Below, in pieces: positions 44,601 through 57,990 of a DNA stretch of 64,000 nucleotides. The notes under the pieces are model-generated. The model did no database searches and was not told the origin of the DNA. It worked only from the letters and a program-made list of their open reading frames with translations. Position 1 is the first letter of the stretch; every line of letters begins with the position of its first letter. Source of the DNA: Syncephalastrum monosporum B8922 (taxonomy: Eukaryota > Mucoromycota > Mucoromycetes > Mucorales > Syncephalastraceae); NCBI GenBank assembly GCA_000697355.1, contig JNEN01000798.1, forward strand, positions 1 through 64,000, in the 5' to 3' direction. A program made the position numbers and the translations under genes.

Positions 44601-45867
44601 GAGAATGAAAAAGAAGTGCGAGAGCAGTGGAGGGAGATAATAAATAGAACACGTCTGAGAAGGAAAAGGAGGAAGCAATATTATATACCAGGTACAAGAA
44701 TCAGCTCATTTACAGGTCACTTGCTTTTTAGCTCCATAATGAAGCTTGTTCTTTGTGGCACAGACAGCGAGGCCAACACACGAGCCTGTCAAGTCCAAAT
44801 TTGCTACTATGTTACACATAGAAACAAGAAGAATTACACACAGAAGGTAATACACCTTCACAGAGTTTGGGTACTTTGCCCAAATGTCATTTAAAAGAAC
44901 ATTAATATTAAGGAGAGCGCCGCCACTTTTTGTAACAGCCGAACAAGTGGTGGCAAAACGTATTCGCAAAACGGGACACTTTTTTTTTCCCTTCCTGCGG
45001 ATCGCAGACAACAACAACCCCTCCCCCGAATCCTCTAATATTCCATTTAATATACACAGTCGACCGGAGTGGTTGACCCATTTTCGTTATCGTTGATGTG
45101 ATACCATCGCGGGCTTATAGATGGACCTCGTATTATTAATTCATTTTCTCATTGCCATGCTAAGCAGTTTCAACGGATGGTCACGAAAAAAAAAAATCCT
45201 AATGGGGCGCTCGGTTCTTTGTCGGTCCTTAAATTGGAACATTGTCAAGGTGACCTTATTGACAGCCGATCTCTGTTCAATTTTTTTGTTTTCAAAGATA
45301 AACGCAATAATCATAAAAGCATGCTTCTCGTATACAAATCTAGTGCTTATGTCTAGATCCTGTGTATGTCATAGTTCAGCTTCCGAGAAAATGTCTCATC
45401 TTGATAGCTTGTTCACACTAAAATAAAGTTCTATCACGAAATGACTTGTACACGTGCACGGTGAATCGGGATCTATTCCTGTACCCAAATCGTATCTCTG
45501 GTTGCGATCTTATTGTCGTCACTGTAAATGGTCGATCACTATGCTAAGAGATAGGTCTATTCGGTGATGCATATATGTATTCCAGCTACAGAGTTTTAGA
45601 TTTATTTTTTATTTCTGTTTGAACCACTGCTTTAAGTGCTTACTCAACAAAGACGCAATGTATAAGAAGCCATGGCGCCGATAAAAGGGCAGGAAAGGGA
45701 TAGGGGAATCAGTACATGTATAGCCAAGAGATTAGAGGCAAAAGTGAAGATAAACCCTGTCCGATAATACTAGGAGAGAGAAACAGAGTACGTAATGATA
45801 AAGAGAGGAAAGGATATATACGTGGAAACCGAAGTGTAGGTGCGTTCCCTCTATTTTTCTTTTTTTT
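44601..45867. other. Intergenic
   Basis: Promoter of the coiled-coil gene and 3' flank of the zinc-finger gene (both minus strand). AT-rich with scattered short frames; no supported gene. Confidence 0.55.
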
Positions 45868-47369
45868 TCACGACTTGACCGATCGAAACCGGCCTAATCC
45901 CTGTAAGGCCTCGAATTCGGCTTGGGTCAGGTCCACGCCTTCTTGATCGTCTTGCTTTTCCTCCTTGATCGCCTGAGCGTCGTGTCCTCCTGAGACAGGC
46001 TGAGATGCCTGCTGTGGCTCCGTCTTGGTGGCACTCTCATCTGGCTCGCCCTCTTGCTGCTGCTGTAATGATTCGATCGGGTTACAGAGCTCTTGTACAC
46101 TCAGTCGCCGTGTCATACCCGGTGTATCATTTCCGTGTCGTTCGTGCTCGTTTTCTTTTTCTTCACTTTCCACGTGGCGGAGGTAGCTCTCGGCCGGGGC
46201 GTCTGGATTGTTGACGAGGTAGCTCGCCAGCCGAGGAAGTATCATACGTCCAGCAAGATAATCATCGGAATGCCGCCTCGACGAAAGGGGCGGTGTCAAG
46301 CGGTCGTCCTCTCCCTGTCGCGGTACTGCATGGCTGTGACGTCGCTGATAAGGATGGAAATGAACCTGGGGCGTGTGTCGGTTGCTGCTTCTGCGGCGGC
46401 GGTAATGCTCGTAATGCGTGGAAGGGTGGGGCAAGTACTCTTCTGTGTTCGGCGGCGACGCGTCCGCGCCTGTGGCAATGTAAGGCGATGATGTCTGCTG
46501 TGGCATTGTCGCCCACGGGTACATGGGCATGTTCGCATAGTATGGGTGCATCATGGGCTGCTGATATGGATGGTGTGGATGGTGCTGCTGCTGTTGCTGC
46601 ATTTGTAACTGATGCTGACCTTCTTCTCGGCTGATACGCCTCAATTGGGCCATCATTTCACGCTGCTCGCGCGCATTGGCACGACGAGGAGGGTTCTCCA
46701 TCATTGGAAGCAGTTCTTTCTTGTCGTCCGGAGGTTGGTAGCTCGCATCGCTGTCTTCGTCGTACATGTCCTCGTCGTCGTCCTCGTCGTCGTCGTCCGA
46801 TACGGCTGGTCGTGGATACCGCTTATAGTGGCTGCTGCCAGAGGCCACGCCTGCGAGGGCTGACTGCATTGAACTTCGGCGTGAAGGCGGGGGTGAAGGC
46901 GGAAAACTGCCGCTGTACTGTGTGCTGCTACTCGACCCTTTCTTTTGTGTGCCCTTGGCGCGCCGTGTATTGCGGCTTTTGTTGTGCGTCTGTGTGTGCT
47001 GCATCATGTTATCGAAGCGGCTAAACATCCGCTCGCACCCTGGTACAATGCATTTGAATGGTTTCTATTTATATCAAAGAGAGGCTCTATTGGTATCCAG
47101 AACTGGTGCAAACTGCAGAAGAAGTGATATCTTACCTCACCCGTATGCTTCCTTTTATAGCCAAAATATTTTTTTTTCGCTCATATATCAGCAAAAAAGT
47201 ATCATTTCGCGTGAATTTTTTAGGTGGTTCACCTCATATGCCGTGCCAAATGCTCACTGCGCGTAAAGACCATCCGACAATCGCCGTGACCAGTGCACTG
47301 AAACAATTTGGGTTTCCCGCCCCGTTTGCGGACCCCATAGGTGTCGTCAGGAGCAGTATCAGAATCCAT
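45868..47369 (-). CDS. C2H2 zinc-finger transcription factor
   Basis: Two adjacent C2H2 fingers at the N-terminus: [23 protein letters not shown] (finger 1) and [25 protein letters not shown] (finger 2), joined by a canonical RKHTGEKP linker. The RSEHL and RFDNM helix residues resemble the Msn2/Mig/Com2-like fungal stress factors, which read short G/C-rich sites; the exact site is not inferred. The rest (about residues 75-449) is disordered: acidic stretch [17 protein letters not shown], Gln/His-rich and Arg/Ser-rich parts and a C-terminal acidic/hydrophobic [17 protein letters not shown] that could be an activation or cofactor motif. Exons: 47233-47369, a 16-nt microexon 47136-47151, and 45868-47064. 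The microexon encodes the linker (AG|G AAG CAT ACG GGT GAG). ATG 47369 is the only start before finger 1. Confidence 0.85.
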
Positions 47370-48071
47370 CGTGGGTGATGTATGCGGGCTCATGTACGCA
47401 CAACTCAATATAACGACCCCAACGGTTTTTCCTTCCCAAACGCAGCTTGCGTACGAGAAACGAAAAATCGGAGAAAGGGTGAAAAAGAAAAAGGGAAAAG
47501 GAAACAGAGAAAGAGGTAAAAAACCGTCCGATAAGTTCTTTATTATCTAACCCCAGTGCAAGAGGAGCATGCTTCGCAATATGCCCGAGACCGACGGTCG
47601 GCTACTTTTTTTTTTGTCTTTTTTTTTTTCTGCCTTGGCTTCTTTTTGTATATAGCGATGAGCCCATCTCGAAAAATTCCGACGTTGTTGCGTCTGCTCT
47701 CGCGTATTTATCCGAGCGATCCCCCCTCCCTCAACTCCTCGCATGATCCCCCTCAATTTCCCATATCGATGTGCTGACGCCCGTGCACATGCATGATAAA
47801 TGATTGCATTAGAAGCCACCAGCTGTCAATAAACTGCAGACAGGTACCATGCACTCCTATCTTTTCAATCAGGTTCATCCGCACGGAAGGAGCCTCTTTT
47901 GAACGTAGCCAGCCTTCCCATGAGTCGGCTCGAAAAGGCACCGCTTACTATTTGCTGTTTGGCGTCATTGTTAAGCCGTCTTGATCAGTCATCTATCCTT
48001 ATCCAAAACGAGAAGCATCTTTGTCGTGCGTATGAGACTTTTCAGGGCTCACTGATATCAAAGCGGAACAT
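47370..48071. other. Intergenic
   Basis: 5' region of the zinc-finger gene and 3' flank of the condensin gene. T-rich tracts at 47606-47630. A 62-codon minus-strand frame (about 47753-47941) has no recognisable motif. No gene called. Confidence 0.5.
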
Positions 48072-51000
48072 TTATTCGTCCTCCTCCATGGCATCCTCAT
48101 CATTATCATCTTCAGCACCGCCTTCCCCATCTGAGTCCTCTCCTTGTGGCTCCTCGCTATCCTCCTCCTCATTTTCTTCGTCTTCTTCGTCATCGGACTC
48201 TGCAATAGCACGTCGACGTTTCCGTGTGGCACGCGCTGGGGGTTTCTTGGTCGTGGAGGCAGCCTTTGTTTTCCGTGTGGCTTTACCTAGTAGGATCATC
48301 AGATCGCAAGTTAAATTTTGAGCTGTAAGGATGTACCTTTATTACGGGCTGATGCTCGGGTGGACTGCCGTCGTGTGGTGGGCGCGACTGCGTTCGGATT
48401 TTGCTCTTCATATGCGTCTTCGTCTTCTTCTTTCCCTTCGCCTGTTTTTCGCTGGATGCGTTGCTCAAATTCATCAATGGCAGATTTAAGTTCGGGCTTG
48501 GTGAGTTTTTGCAGGCGTCCCTATAGCAAAATAAAAAAAAAAGGTACAGACAATGCACAAAAGTAGAGTGAGTCGCTTGCTTTCGGCTCCCTTCTGTGGA
48601 GACTCACCTTGGAAATGATCTCTGTAAACGATTTGTAAACGCCTTCCTCATGAAGTTTATCCTGGTAGTAGGGCATATCCTCGAGCAAACGTCGGAAGCT
48701 TCTTTCGGACTTGAACGGCAAAAGCGAGAGACAATACGCGATATCACGCCAGATCCGCGTATCGTCCGTGTTGGCAAAGCGTTGGCATAATTTATCAACC
48801 ACGTTTTCTGCTTGTTTTTCCTACAGTGACCATCGTTTTAAAAAGGGGATCGCCAAACAGATATCAACTGGCGTGGTATCTACCTTTTCTGCGAATTCAA
48901 ACGAAAAGATAAACCGCATGATCCGTCGGAAAGATTCTTCCTCAACCTTCGGTTCACAATTGGTCAGGTTACTGATAATGTCAGGCAAATTGTTGTAAAT
49001 CGCATTGTCCTTGGTGGCCAGCTCGGTAAAGAAAAGCTTGGCGAGATCCGCAATCCGCTGGTCTTCGTCTTCCAGGCACTTGGCCATTTCGCTGATCTGG
49101 CCCTTGACCTTGACCATGCCATTCAGGATCAGATGGGTCAGGACCATAACAGCGTTTTTCTTGACCGACGAGTTTTCATCGCCGAGACGGTTGTACAAGA
49201 AGGAGATGTTTTCGTCGATCAGTGTGTTGAAACAGACTGCCATATCGCCCAAGGCAATCACGATATTACTCCGGACCACCGGATCTTTGGAGCGCTCGAG
49301 GATGGTAAATAAGAGCTGCAAGTTCTTTTCACAGTAGTCTGAGCTGACGCACATGAACTTGGCCAAAGCGAGCGTCGCTGTGATTTGGAGCGTGCGGTCC
49401 TTTCGAGGAATGCCCATGTTAGAGAGTCCTTATTCAGGAATATCACACACACACACACACACACACACACTTACTGTATATATCTTGTTGCGAGCGCAAA
49501 TTTCGGTGAGCAGAGGACCATACCGTGCAAGCAGTGATTTGGGTCCAAACAGGAGTTCCCGCTCGCGGATATGCGTGATGGTGTCGCCAATGTCGTCTTC
49601 TGCTGTACCGCCCACCTGTTCCAACTCGTCTTCCATCGACGCATCCTTCTTTGTATCGTCTAAAAATAGATGCCATAAATATACATCACGCAATGCTTTG
49701 ACTTGGCTTGGACCAATGCTTGCCTTCTTTCTTGGACTTCTTTTTCCATGCCGCCTCCACGTATTCCAGATGGACAATTTGTTTCAGCGCCACGTGACCC
49801 ACAATAAAGAGGAGCTGGCTGAGCTCCATGGCGTTCTGATAGACGGGATGCTGGGGGAAGGGCAATGCCTGCTGCGACAGGCTGGTATCATATTCCACGT
49901 CCATCGGGTCACCATGGTCGGAGCTCGGTGTCATACTGGGAGCACTTTCATTGAAGAACACACGCGATGTCTTGCTGCGAATAATTTCGGAGCAGAGCAC
50001 GTCCGGGTGGTGCCCCAAGGAGTAAATGGCATTAATGGCTTGCTCCGTAACGCTGAACCTAGACAGGGGTTAAAACAAGCGGCAAGAGCATCATACATAT
50101 ACACATACCATTCGGTTGATTTGCTTGGACTCTCAATGATATCTTTCAGCTTCGCAAACATGGGGTGGTTCATAGAGTAGCGTGTGCCTTCGTGCAAACT
50201 TCGACCTGAGGATCCATCAGTTCCAACGCGTGTCTTACAAATTTTCTTTCTTAGTTCTCACCTTTTTCTTTGGATTTGGGTCCTGTTAACCGTTGTAATG
50301 CAATACAGGTGTGTCGTGCCAGTGTCAAATCAGCCTAAATCATTTTCTTTTCAATATCCTGCCTAGTACCATGATTCTGCTCCTTTACCTTGCCCAACTG
50401 GCCTAGACCGATCCTCAACAACAAATGGACCTTTTCGCTCATGATCTCGGGTCGGGCTTTAGCCAGCATACTCAGGATTATAATCGCGCCCGTCCGCTGT
50501 GCCTTGGGAATACTGCCCTTGGTAAAACCTACGAAAGGGAATAAGCGTGAGTTATAAGAAATAAAAATGCAATATTGGGAAGCCAGTGTTCCACGCGGAG
50601 CGTACCATACACCGCCCATAGCTTCTCAATGACAGCCGGAGGCAGCTTATTCTCGGTCATCACGACACCGAGTAATTCTTCAAGGGAGGTCAGTTCGGCC
50701 AAGGTCGTGTTAAAGGTGAGCTGGATGAGATTGCGCGTAATGGCATTGATGTTATCTTTGCGTGACAGCTTGGCATCCGGTGCAAAATAGAGCTCGTTGT
50801 AGCACTGCAGCAGCTTCATCTTGACACCTTTACCTTCGTCGCTCGTGTCCTTGGTCCAGATCAAGTGAAGCATCTTGCGAATGCCTTCCTGCGCGGCCTG
50901 GATCTTGTAATTGTAGGCCATCACCAAGAAATCCATGGCTTCCAGGACCTCGGGTTTGGACTTGGACGAGAGGAGCTGACAGATGGTTGGCACAGCCGCA

Positions 51001-53461
51001 TGTAATTGTTGGATGAATTTGATCGCGTCTGTGTGGAACTTGCGGAGTAGCACGAGCTGTTGCATTTTGTCTGCCGAAATGATCGTTTTGGTTGCCTTGC
51101 TCGTCGGCTCGCTGGCGGACTCGAGGGCCTGGCCATCCGCCGTGCGGAGTGCATTCTCTGCATTCTCTGCATCTGCCATCTCAGATTCCTTCTCGGTATT
51201 GTTCTCGGTATCGTCCTGGTTTTCGTCCTGGGCCTCGCTCATTTCCGTGTCCTCCTCTTCGTCTTTGACCGAACTAGGTTCTTCCTCATCCCCCTTCTCG
51301 TTCTGGCTTTCCTTATCGTTTCTTTCCTTGTCAGCCTCCGTGGTGGCCTCGGACGTGGTGGCTCCTTCAGAACTGGAGTGGGATAATTCGTTGGTGATGT
51401 TGGAGAGCACAGCTTGCTCCGTCATTTCGTCCTCGGTGGTGGATGCCTGGCATCATGATTGCTTTTAGCAACAGAACGAGCAAAACCCCTCGCCCCCGCA
51501 TTCTATCCTCTCTTTGACCCATACCTCGATTTCGGTTTTGATCTTTTCCAGTTTCTTTTCCCAATCCTTCAGATCCAGCTCACCGCCATACATGCTGTAG
51601 GGATGGGTAGAGATCAGGCGAGTCAGGACACGAATGGCGTATTTGCGGACAATGCTGCTCTTGTCTTCGAGGTGACGCACGGCGAGACTCGTCAGCGCAT
51701 TGCGTCGTTTGGGAAACTTGACGCGTAAACTAATAAAAGAGAATGAGCTCCCCGTGGCACGTAGCGGTAACGGAAAATGCGTACTCGAGCAGTCGTAAAT
51801 AAGCTTGCAAGTCCCTGGAGCGCACGAAAGCGATCGGATCGAGCATGCGCTCCTCGAGAATATCAAAGAACCCATTGATTTGCTCTTTCTGCCCCGGATT
51901 ATCGTCGCTTTGCTCAGTGAGGTGGATGATCAGGCCGGCGATAACGTCAATGATGGCCATACGGATGTTGTAGGACTGTGAGAAAAATATGGGTGAGCCA
52001 GCAGGAAAAGGGATGACAGCTTTTGCATGTACCTCGCTGTCGAGCTGGTGAACAAGGAGACCCAAGTTTTTGAGGATGGCCTTGGGTGCGAGGCTGGCCA
52101 AAGTGACCAAGAACGTGGCAAATGTCTTTGGGTTAGGTGTGTCTTTGACTTCTTTGGTCGTCGCATCCTTGAACTCCTTGTTACTGATCTCACGTAAGAT
52201 TTCGTCCGTGAGCTGCGTGAAATCGTGCTGGGTGATCAAATAATGCAAAAACTCTGCCATAGGTTCGGCGGTGTGGTCCCAGTACTGCAAGTTCTGCATG
52301 ATGGTAGTTTGCGCAGCTAAACAGGGCAGTGGAAGTTCAGGGCTGCGATGCTCTGTGCGTGTTTTACTTTTTCAATTTGGCTTACCGAATAACTGGTCAT
52401 ACTGTTTGACACACAGCGCGACGATCTTGAAGGCCCGGGACTTGATGGCAGGTAGCTTCATGTTGGCCGAGTTTTCAAACAGCTGGTAGGCTGGCTTGGT
52501 AAACAGACTATACAGCAACGTCAGAAACTGCCTTCTAAATAGACATATACACATGTCTATTGCCCAGGTGCCGAAGTATTTGTGTATCGTATTCTTCTTA
52601 CCCGATAAAGGTGCCGCGTTCGGGGGTCAAGGTCCATATCTTTGATAGCTTAAGCTCCAGAAGATGACCCACCAGATCGTATGCCGACTTCTTTTCGGCG
52701 CCCCATTCGCCAGACTTGTCCTCGTCACGCCCTTTTTTCTGTTGGGACATGTGGTCACTACACATCGTATGTATCCCGCATCTTGTATCGTACCTTAGTC
52801 TTGGCTGTCATGGAGGAGCTCGCCTCCTCGATTTGAATCAAGAGCCAATGGATCAGAAAACCGTAGAGTTCGAGGTACTGGCGGTGGCTCGCAAACGTCT
52901 CCTTGTCGTTCGCTTTCAGGTCATCTTCGGTGGCTCTGATCTCGGATTTGAATGCTGAAAAGCGTCGTATGAGCATTTTCTAGTCTTTTTCATTGATATA
53001 TGTCTGTTTTGGAGTGTACCGGATAAGACAATATCGATGAGCCGTTTCGAGGTACGTGGACTAACGGACTGGAAGTATCTGAAGGGCAGACAAGGTCAAT
53101 TCTCGGTCAGGTGTAAAAGAAAAAGAAAGGAGTTGGTTTACTTGAAGAAGCTCCGGATCTTGTCGAAAACATAAGGGTCAGCAATGTTGTCTGACGAATC
53201 TTCAATCCGGTCCGTAATATCTTTTGTTTTTGTAGTTGATTTTTGTTTGAATGAAAAGGAAAAGGCGTTGGATTGAAAGGGCAGTTGTCAACAATCAAGC
53301 GTGTCGAGATGAAGAAAAGACTCGAGATTACCGTTCAGGTACTGTGATAATTCAGCATCGGTTTTGCCCTGTATCTGAACTTCGTTTGGGATAGGATAGT
53401 TGGCAATGTCTTCCTCCTGCAGACGAAGCAGTTCGTCGTGGAGGACGAAATAAGTGGTCAT
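48072..53461 (-). CDS. CND1: Condensin complex subunit 1 (Cnd1/Ycs4/NCAP-D2)
   Basis: A HEAT-repeat subunit of condensin I that binds chromatin and the Smc2/Smc4-kleisin core during mitotic chromosome compaction. About 1,300 residues in more than ten exons. The most diagnostic block is SKDPVVRSNIVIALGDMAVC, then SVKKNAVMVLTHLILNGMVK and MAKCLEDEDQRIADLAKLFF, the Cnd1 signature region. The N-terminal Cnd1_N part starts MTTYFVLHDELLRLQEEDIA (ATG 53461) and includes SSIVRKYAIRVLTRLISTHP. A strongly acidic insert lies in the middle (DEEEDTEMSEAQDENQDD). The C-terminal tail is basic then acidic (ARATRKRRRAIAESDDEEDE ... DAMEEDE), typical of the chromatin-contacting, Cdk-regulated tail of fungal D2 subunits. 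A CA microsatellite lies in the intron at 49444-49470. Confidence 0.93.
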
Positions 53462-54415
53462 CAAAGGTGAACAAAGCAACACAACGGGTCCGACGCGCTC
53501 GCTTTCGTTAGAGTCTCAAAATCAGAGCGCGCGCGCTTTTTTCCACCAAATAATTTCACAACGACGCGTTTCATGCCCTTCTTTCTCGTCTATCTCAGCC
53601 TTTATCAGGCAATCGCAATAGCATCCGTTCTCGCCCTTGATGCATTTGCACAAACACGCGATGTCACTATGTGCCTTACTAAGCAAAAATAATGGATGCT
53701 TCGGCATGACCCTATGTATGTACAGCATATATGTGTGTATGAATGCATGTGGAATGGCATGGAAACATGAACACGGTTGAAAGGAGCCGGCTGACGGGAG
53801 TATCCAACCGGACTCGGTCTGAATACACACACTCTCTCACATGTACAGAGCGGGAGAGAGACCCTTTCCTTTCATGCTTTTACTCTGATATGACACCTTT
53901 TTCTCGACTGGTCTGGATTGATATCCCCTTTTTTTTTTTTTTGTCGGGATCAAGGGTTCAGTTCGTTTTCCTATATGACATTATAGTGTATCATAGATAT
54001 AGCATTGCTAAACAAACAAATCTATCACGTTGGAATAATATGCAAGTGATGAAGAAGCATGCTTATTTATAGAAAATCATGAGCTAGAAAAATAAAATAA
54101 AAAACTTGATAAAAAGCGAGAACGGTAAAATCATGGAAAATACAAAAAAGAGAGGGAAACAGAGAGAGAGTGAGAGAGAGAGAACCTATTTACACGGTTT
54201 TCTGATGAAGCAGTCGGGAATTTATCCGCCTTTCTGCGTGATACAGCAGGAAAAAAAATCACAGATTTGTGAAAGGCGACAGCCCGATGATGATAATGAT
54301 GAATTGTATGGAGGTTGATCTCTTGTCTATTTTCACTGGAAAAAAAAATAAATTTACGTCAGTCTGCATATAACCTTTGCTTTCCTTTCCTTGCCCCATG
54401 AGAGTAAGGGCCCTT
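53462..54415. other. Intergenic
   Basis: Promoter of Cnd1 and 3' flank of the small gene to the right. It contains a T15 tract near 53928, GA-rich sequence at 54155-54184 and AT-rich DNA. No gene seen. Confidence 0.55.
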
Positions 54416-54970
54416 TTACTTTTCCCTCTGTCTACTTACATAAGAACCCTTCCAATTGGGTCGCTGCTCGGTCGGAAAGATATCCTTGCTCAGTTCATTT
54501 CGGTCGTTATTGAAGTAGAAGTCCTCGTGGGTAAAAAATACGTCGTACAACTTGTTCATGAAGCCAGGTCGTTTCTTTTGGGCTTGAGTAGGCCGTGGCA
54601 AAATAATGTGCTGTGGCTGACCCAACATGAAAGGGCGTCGGGGCTGCATATCATCCATCGAAGGCGAATTGGACAACGTCTCCTCTTCGTCGTCGTCTTC
54701 ATACCCGTAAGAGGACGAGGAAGAAGCAGAAGACGAGGTGGACGACCAGCGCCGCGCTTGATACCCTTGCTCTTCTGCTGCCTGCCGTTGCCGGGATTTG
54801 AGAGCCAGACGCTTGAAATCGGAGCCGCCAAAGTCGCCTATGGAGGCTTCGCTCTGTTGTTGCTTATTGCTGCTATGAAAGGATTTGTCCGTCACGAGCT
54901 GCTGAAACAGCGAGCCAAGCGAGCTATGGATGGAGTTGTTGACGAGATCTTCTAGGTCCTTGTCGGGCAT
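54416..54970 (-). CDS. Small protein of unknown function with conserved-looking C-terminus
   Basis: 184 codons from ATG 54970 (MPDKDLEDLVNNSIHSSLGS). The N-terminus is predicted helical (LEDLVNNSIHSSLGSLFQQL). The middle is a Ser/Gln-rich and acidic low-complexity region (SSTSSSASSSSSYGYEDDDE). The C-terminal 55 residues look structured and aromatic-rich (RPGFMNKLYDVFFTHEDFYF; NELSKDIFPTEQRPNWKGSY). A GTAAGT follows the final Tyr, and a CCAG acceptor at about 54338 would splice directly to a TGA, so the end may be either ...WKGSY or, unspliced, ...WKGSYVSRQREK at 54416. I do not recognise the family and assign no function. Confidence 0.6.
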   Translation of the reverse strand: MPDKDLEDLVNNSIHSSLGSLFQQLVTDKSFHSSNKQQQSEASIGDFGGSDFKRLALKSRQRQAAEEQGYQARRWSSTSSSASSSSSYGYEDDDEEETLSNSPSMDDMQPRRPFMLGQPQHIILPRPTQAQKKRPGFMNKLYDVFFTHEDFYFNNDRNELSKDIFPTEQRPNWKGSYVSRQREK

Positions 54971-55940
54971 GACTCTATAAAAAGTGTACAGTGGCACTGA
55001 AGAAAGAGAGACGAAGTGTATCGAAGTCTATAGAGAAGGAGAAAGCAAGAGGAGAGGAAGAAGAAAAAAAGAAGCAAAAAAGTGAGGAAGAATAGAAAAA
55101 GAAACAATACAAGGGAATGGATGAATGAGAAGTCAGAAAATATACCACTCACACGCAATACATACACACAATACAACTCAAAAGACTCAGAAAAAAAATG
55201 AGTTGGAAATTCTCAAGGTGCATGAAAAAAGGGCAGCTTGTGACCTCCAGTGGGTCATTTGTTGTCTTGCCATTTTGCACACATACACACACATATCTCT
55301 CTGGTCTTCACAAACATCAACGTCATATCGCAATCACCTTTGATGATCTACTTGCCTCTTTGTCTCTCAAAAAAATTAACTCAACTGTCGTATAACTTGT
55401 TTGTATGAGTGAATTTTATTTTTATTTTTCGTCTGTTTTATGTTACCTTTGTAATAGGAAATAAGCCCTGACTGTGCCAATTTTTTTTTATTTTTGATGC
55501 AACGTTACAAGTTACATAATGCGCGCGTGCTCAGCAGATAAAGAGTGGTAGGCAGAATGAGTGACAGGGCGGAGCAAATTCACCAGAGCTGAAGCTGTAA
55601 TGTTTAGATGTAGGTAATCTCTCTCTCTTTGAAAGCACGTGGGCATCCCCAATCGACCCCCTTTTACACTTCCGAAGGAGGAAAAAAAAATAAAACAGCA
55701 AGCACGCAGAATTATCACCTGTTGTGTAGGTGTATGTGAAGCCTTTTTTATGCGTTCATGCCCGACGTGATAGGTGCATTCTATCTGCAAGGATCGGGTT
55801 CACACACTTGCTTCTAACAAGGGAGAGAGAAAACGATCTTCTATCATATGAGCACGGGTTGCATCATCCACATAGAATTAGCGCCGAAACAAACAACACA
55901 CACACACACACACACATAAGCACACACATAAGCACACGAT
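54971..55940. other. Intergenic
   Basis: Promoter of the small gene (GA-rich 55020-55100) followed by AT-rich sequence and a CA repeat at about 55897-55915 just before the retroelement remnant. No gene seen. Confidence 0.5.
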
Positions 55941-57942
55941 TTAGAGCATTTATTGCTGACAGGGCGGACTTTTTCAGAGTTTAATTGCGAACTCTTATGC
56001 GCGAATCGCCTGTCTGCCCAAGCTGCGACCTGTCGCCTTTTCGGTGTGAATCTTACCGAGGACGCTCCCATGGAGGAGCAACCCGAATCACACTGCGCGC
56101 AAGATGCAGCCACTGTTGGCGAGGAGACGCAGACCGACGACACGCTTGCTGGTAGTCAATGATAGATCAAGTTCATGTTGGTCTATTAAACGGCTGGGCT
56201 GGCCCGGTCGCCTGACGAAATTACTCGTCGGTGCCAGTCTAAAAACCTCGACCTCATCTTACTTACCGAAACGCACCTTCGATATGGCCGGCTCCATACC
56301 GATTGGCAGCAATTCCACACGTACGTGCTCCCGGTCAGTGATCAAAACCCACAAGAATTGGGCGGGCTCTCCCTCTTGGCGCGACCTGAATTCCCTATAC
56401 ATACCCACCAATATCAGCACACCAATGATTACACCCTCTCGTTGCAGGTAGGCCCGTACCGGCTGCACGGACTCTATCTTGTTCCAAGATTGGATACCGC
56501 TACTTACACATCAATCCTCGACAGCCTTGAAACCGACGAACGCAACCTTGTCTTCGTCGACTCCAACGCTCGCCGCCGCTGGGGAGATAGAACCTCGGCT
56601 GGCCGGCGATGCACCCTTGAGGACTGGCTCCTGTCCAAGGGAGTAATGGCTGGAACGAGACACTCGCTTACGGCCGGATCACCTTTGAGAACTTCCAAGG
56701 CACGAGTATCATTGACCTGTCTGTTTCTCAGCAGTCGGCCTTCTTCCGAGAGCCTTACCACTCTGACCCGGCAAACATCCGCCCCATCAGCCTGACAAAT
56801 GTCCTCCGCAAGTTGCTGGAACGCGTTCTACTGCCTAAATTGCTCGACTCAATCCCGGCTCGTGGCCTCGCGCAGGGATGTTTTCGTCAGCAACGCGGCG
56901 CCTAGACCAAACCTTCGTTTTGGACGCGCTGATAAAGCAGTATCGTCAGTACCGTCACACATATGGTCAGCCGCCCTCACTCGCATTCCTGGACGTATAA
57001 TCGGCTTATGACTCGGTGGACCGCACGGTGATCTGGGATGCCCTGTTTCGTTGGTTGTCTCGCCCCTTTTTTGAAAATTGCAGAATCTCCAGTCGCGATG
57101 GGTACGTCTTCGACGAGGGGTCCTTCAAGGATCCATCCTTAGCCCTATGCTCTACGCCATTTTTATCGATTCGCTTCCTCGCATGCTCGCGACAACGTCG
57201 GCCGGCTTCGACACCCTGCATTCCTGCGCACGGCAGCCACAAGTCAGCACACCGAGACCTGGGCGCGCAAAGTCTAACTTATCGCTGTGTCTTGCGTGGC
57301 CGCTCTCGAACGCGGATCGATACAACATTTGTGCCCATTCTACCGCATCTACAACTTCCGAAAGAGCCTGGTGGAACCCGTCGTGGAAGTGCTCGTCCAT
57401 CTCTGCTGCATGCTCTGCCAGGACGACCGGCTCGCTTATTACCAACCTCATCTTGACTTTAACGTCTCCGACTCTGGAAAAAGGTAAGGAAGAGGAAAAA
57501 GGAAAAACCGAAAACAGAGCGGGGCACCCAGCGATCGTGGGATGGATTTAATAACACATGGACGCTCTAGCCCTATGCCTGCAACCGGGGGACCCGGAGC
57601 CGATGCAAGACGATCCGGTCATGATGGACATGGAGCTGTGGCATGAACCACCTACGCCCGCGAACCCACGCACTCTCGACGCTGTCTTCCAGGCCCAGAT
57701 CACGCCCCCGGCTGGCGTGGGCGAGCACAGCTATGCGTCCAACATTCGGATGATCTGGCGGGGCTACCAAGCGCTCAACGAGCACGGGCCACGCGGCATG
57801 ATGGACCTGCTTCTGGAGCTGGGCTGCAACCGGTAACAGCTGGACAATTTCGACGCGCGCATGATCGAGCCCGTCCTGACCGCCCTCGACGCGTAAGGCC
57901 GATCTGGACCCTTAATGGATCTCGGACGCGTACGCACTCCTA

Positions 57943-57990
<48 letters not shown>

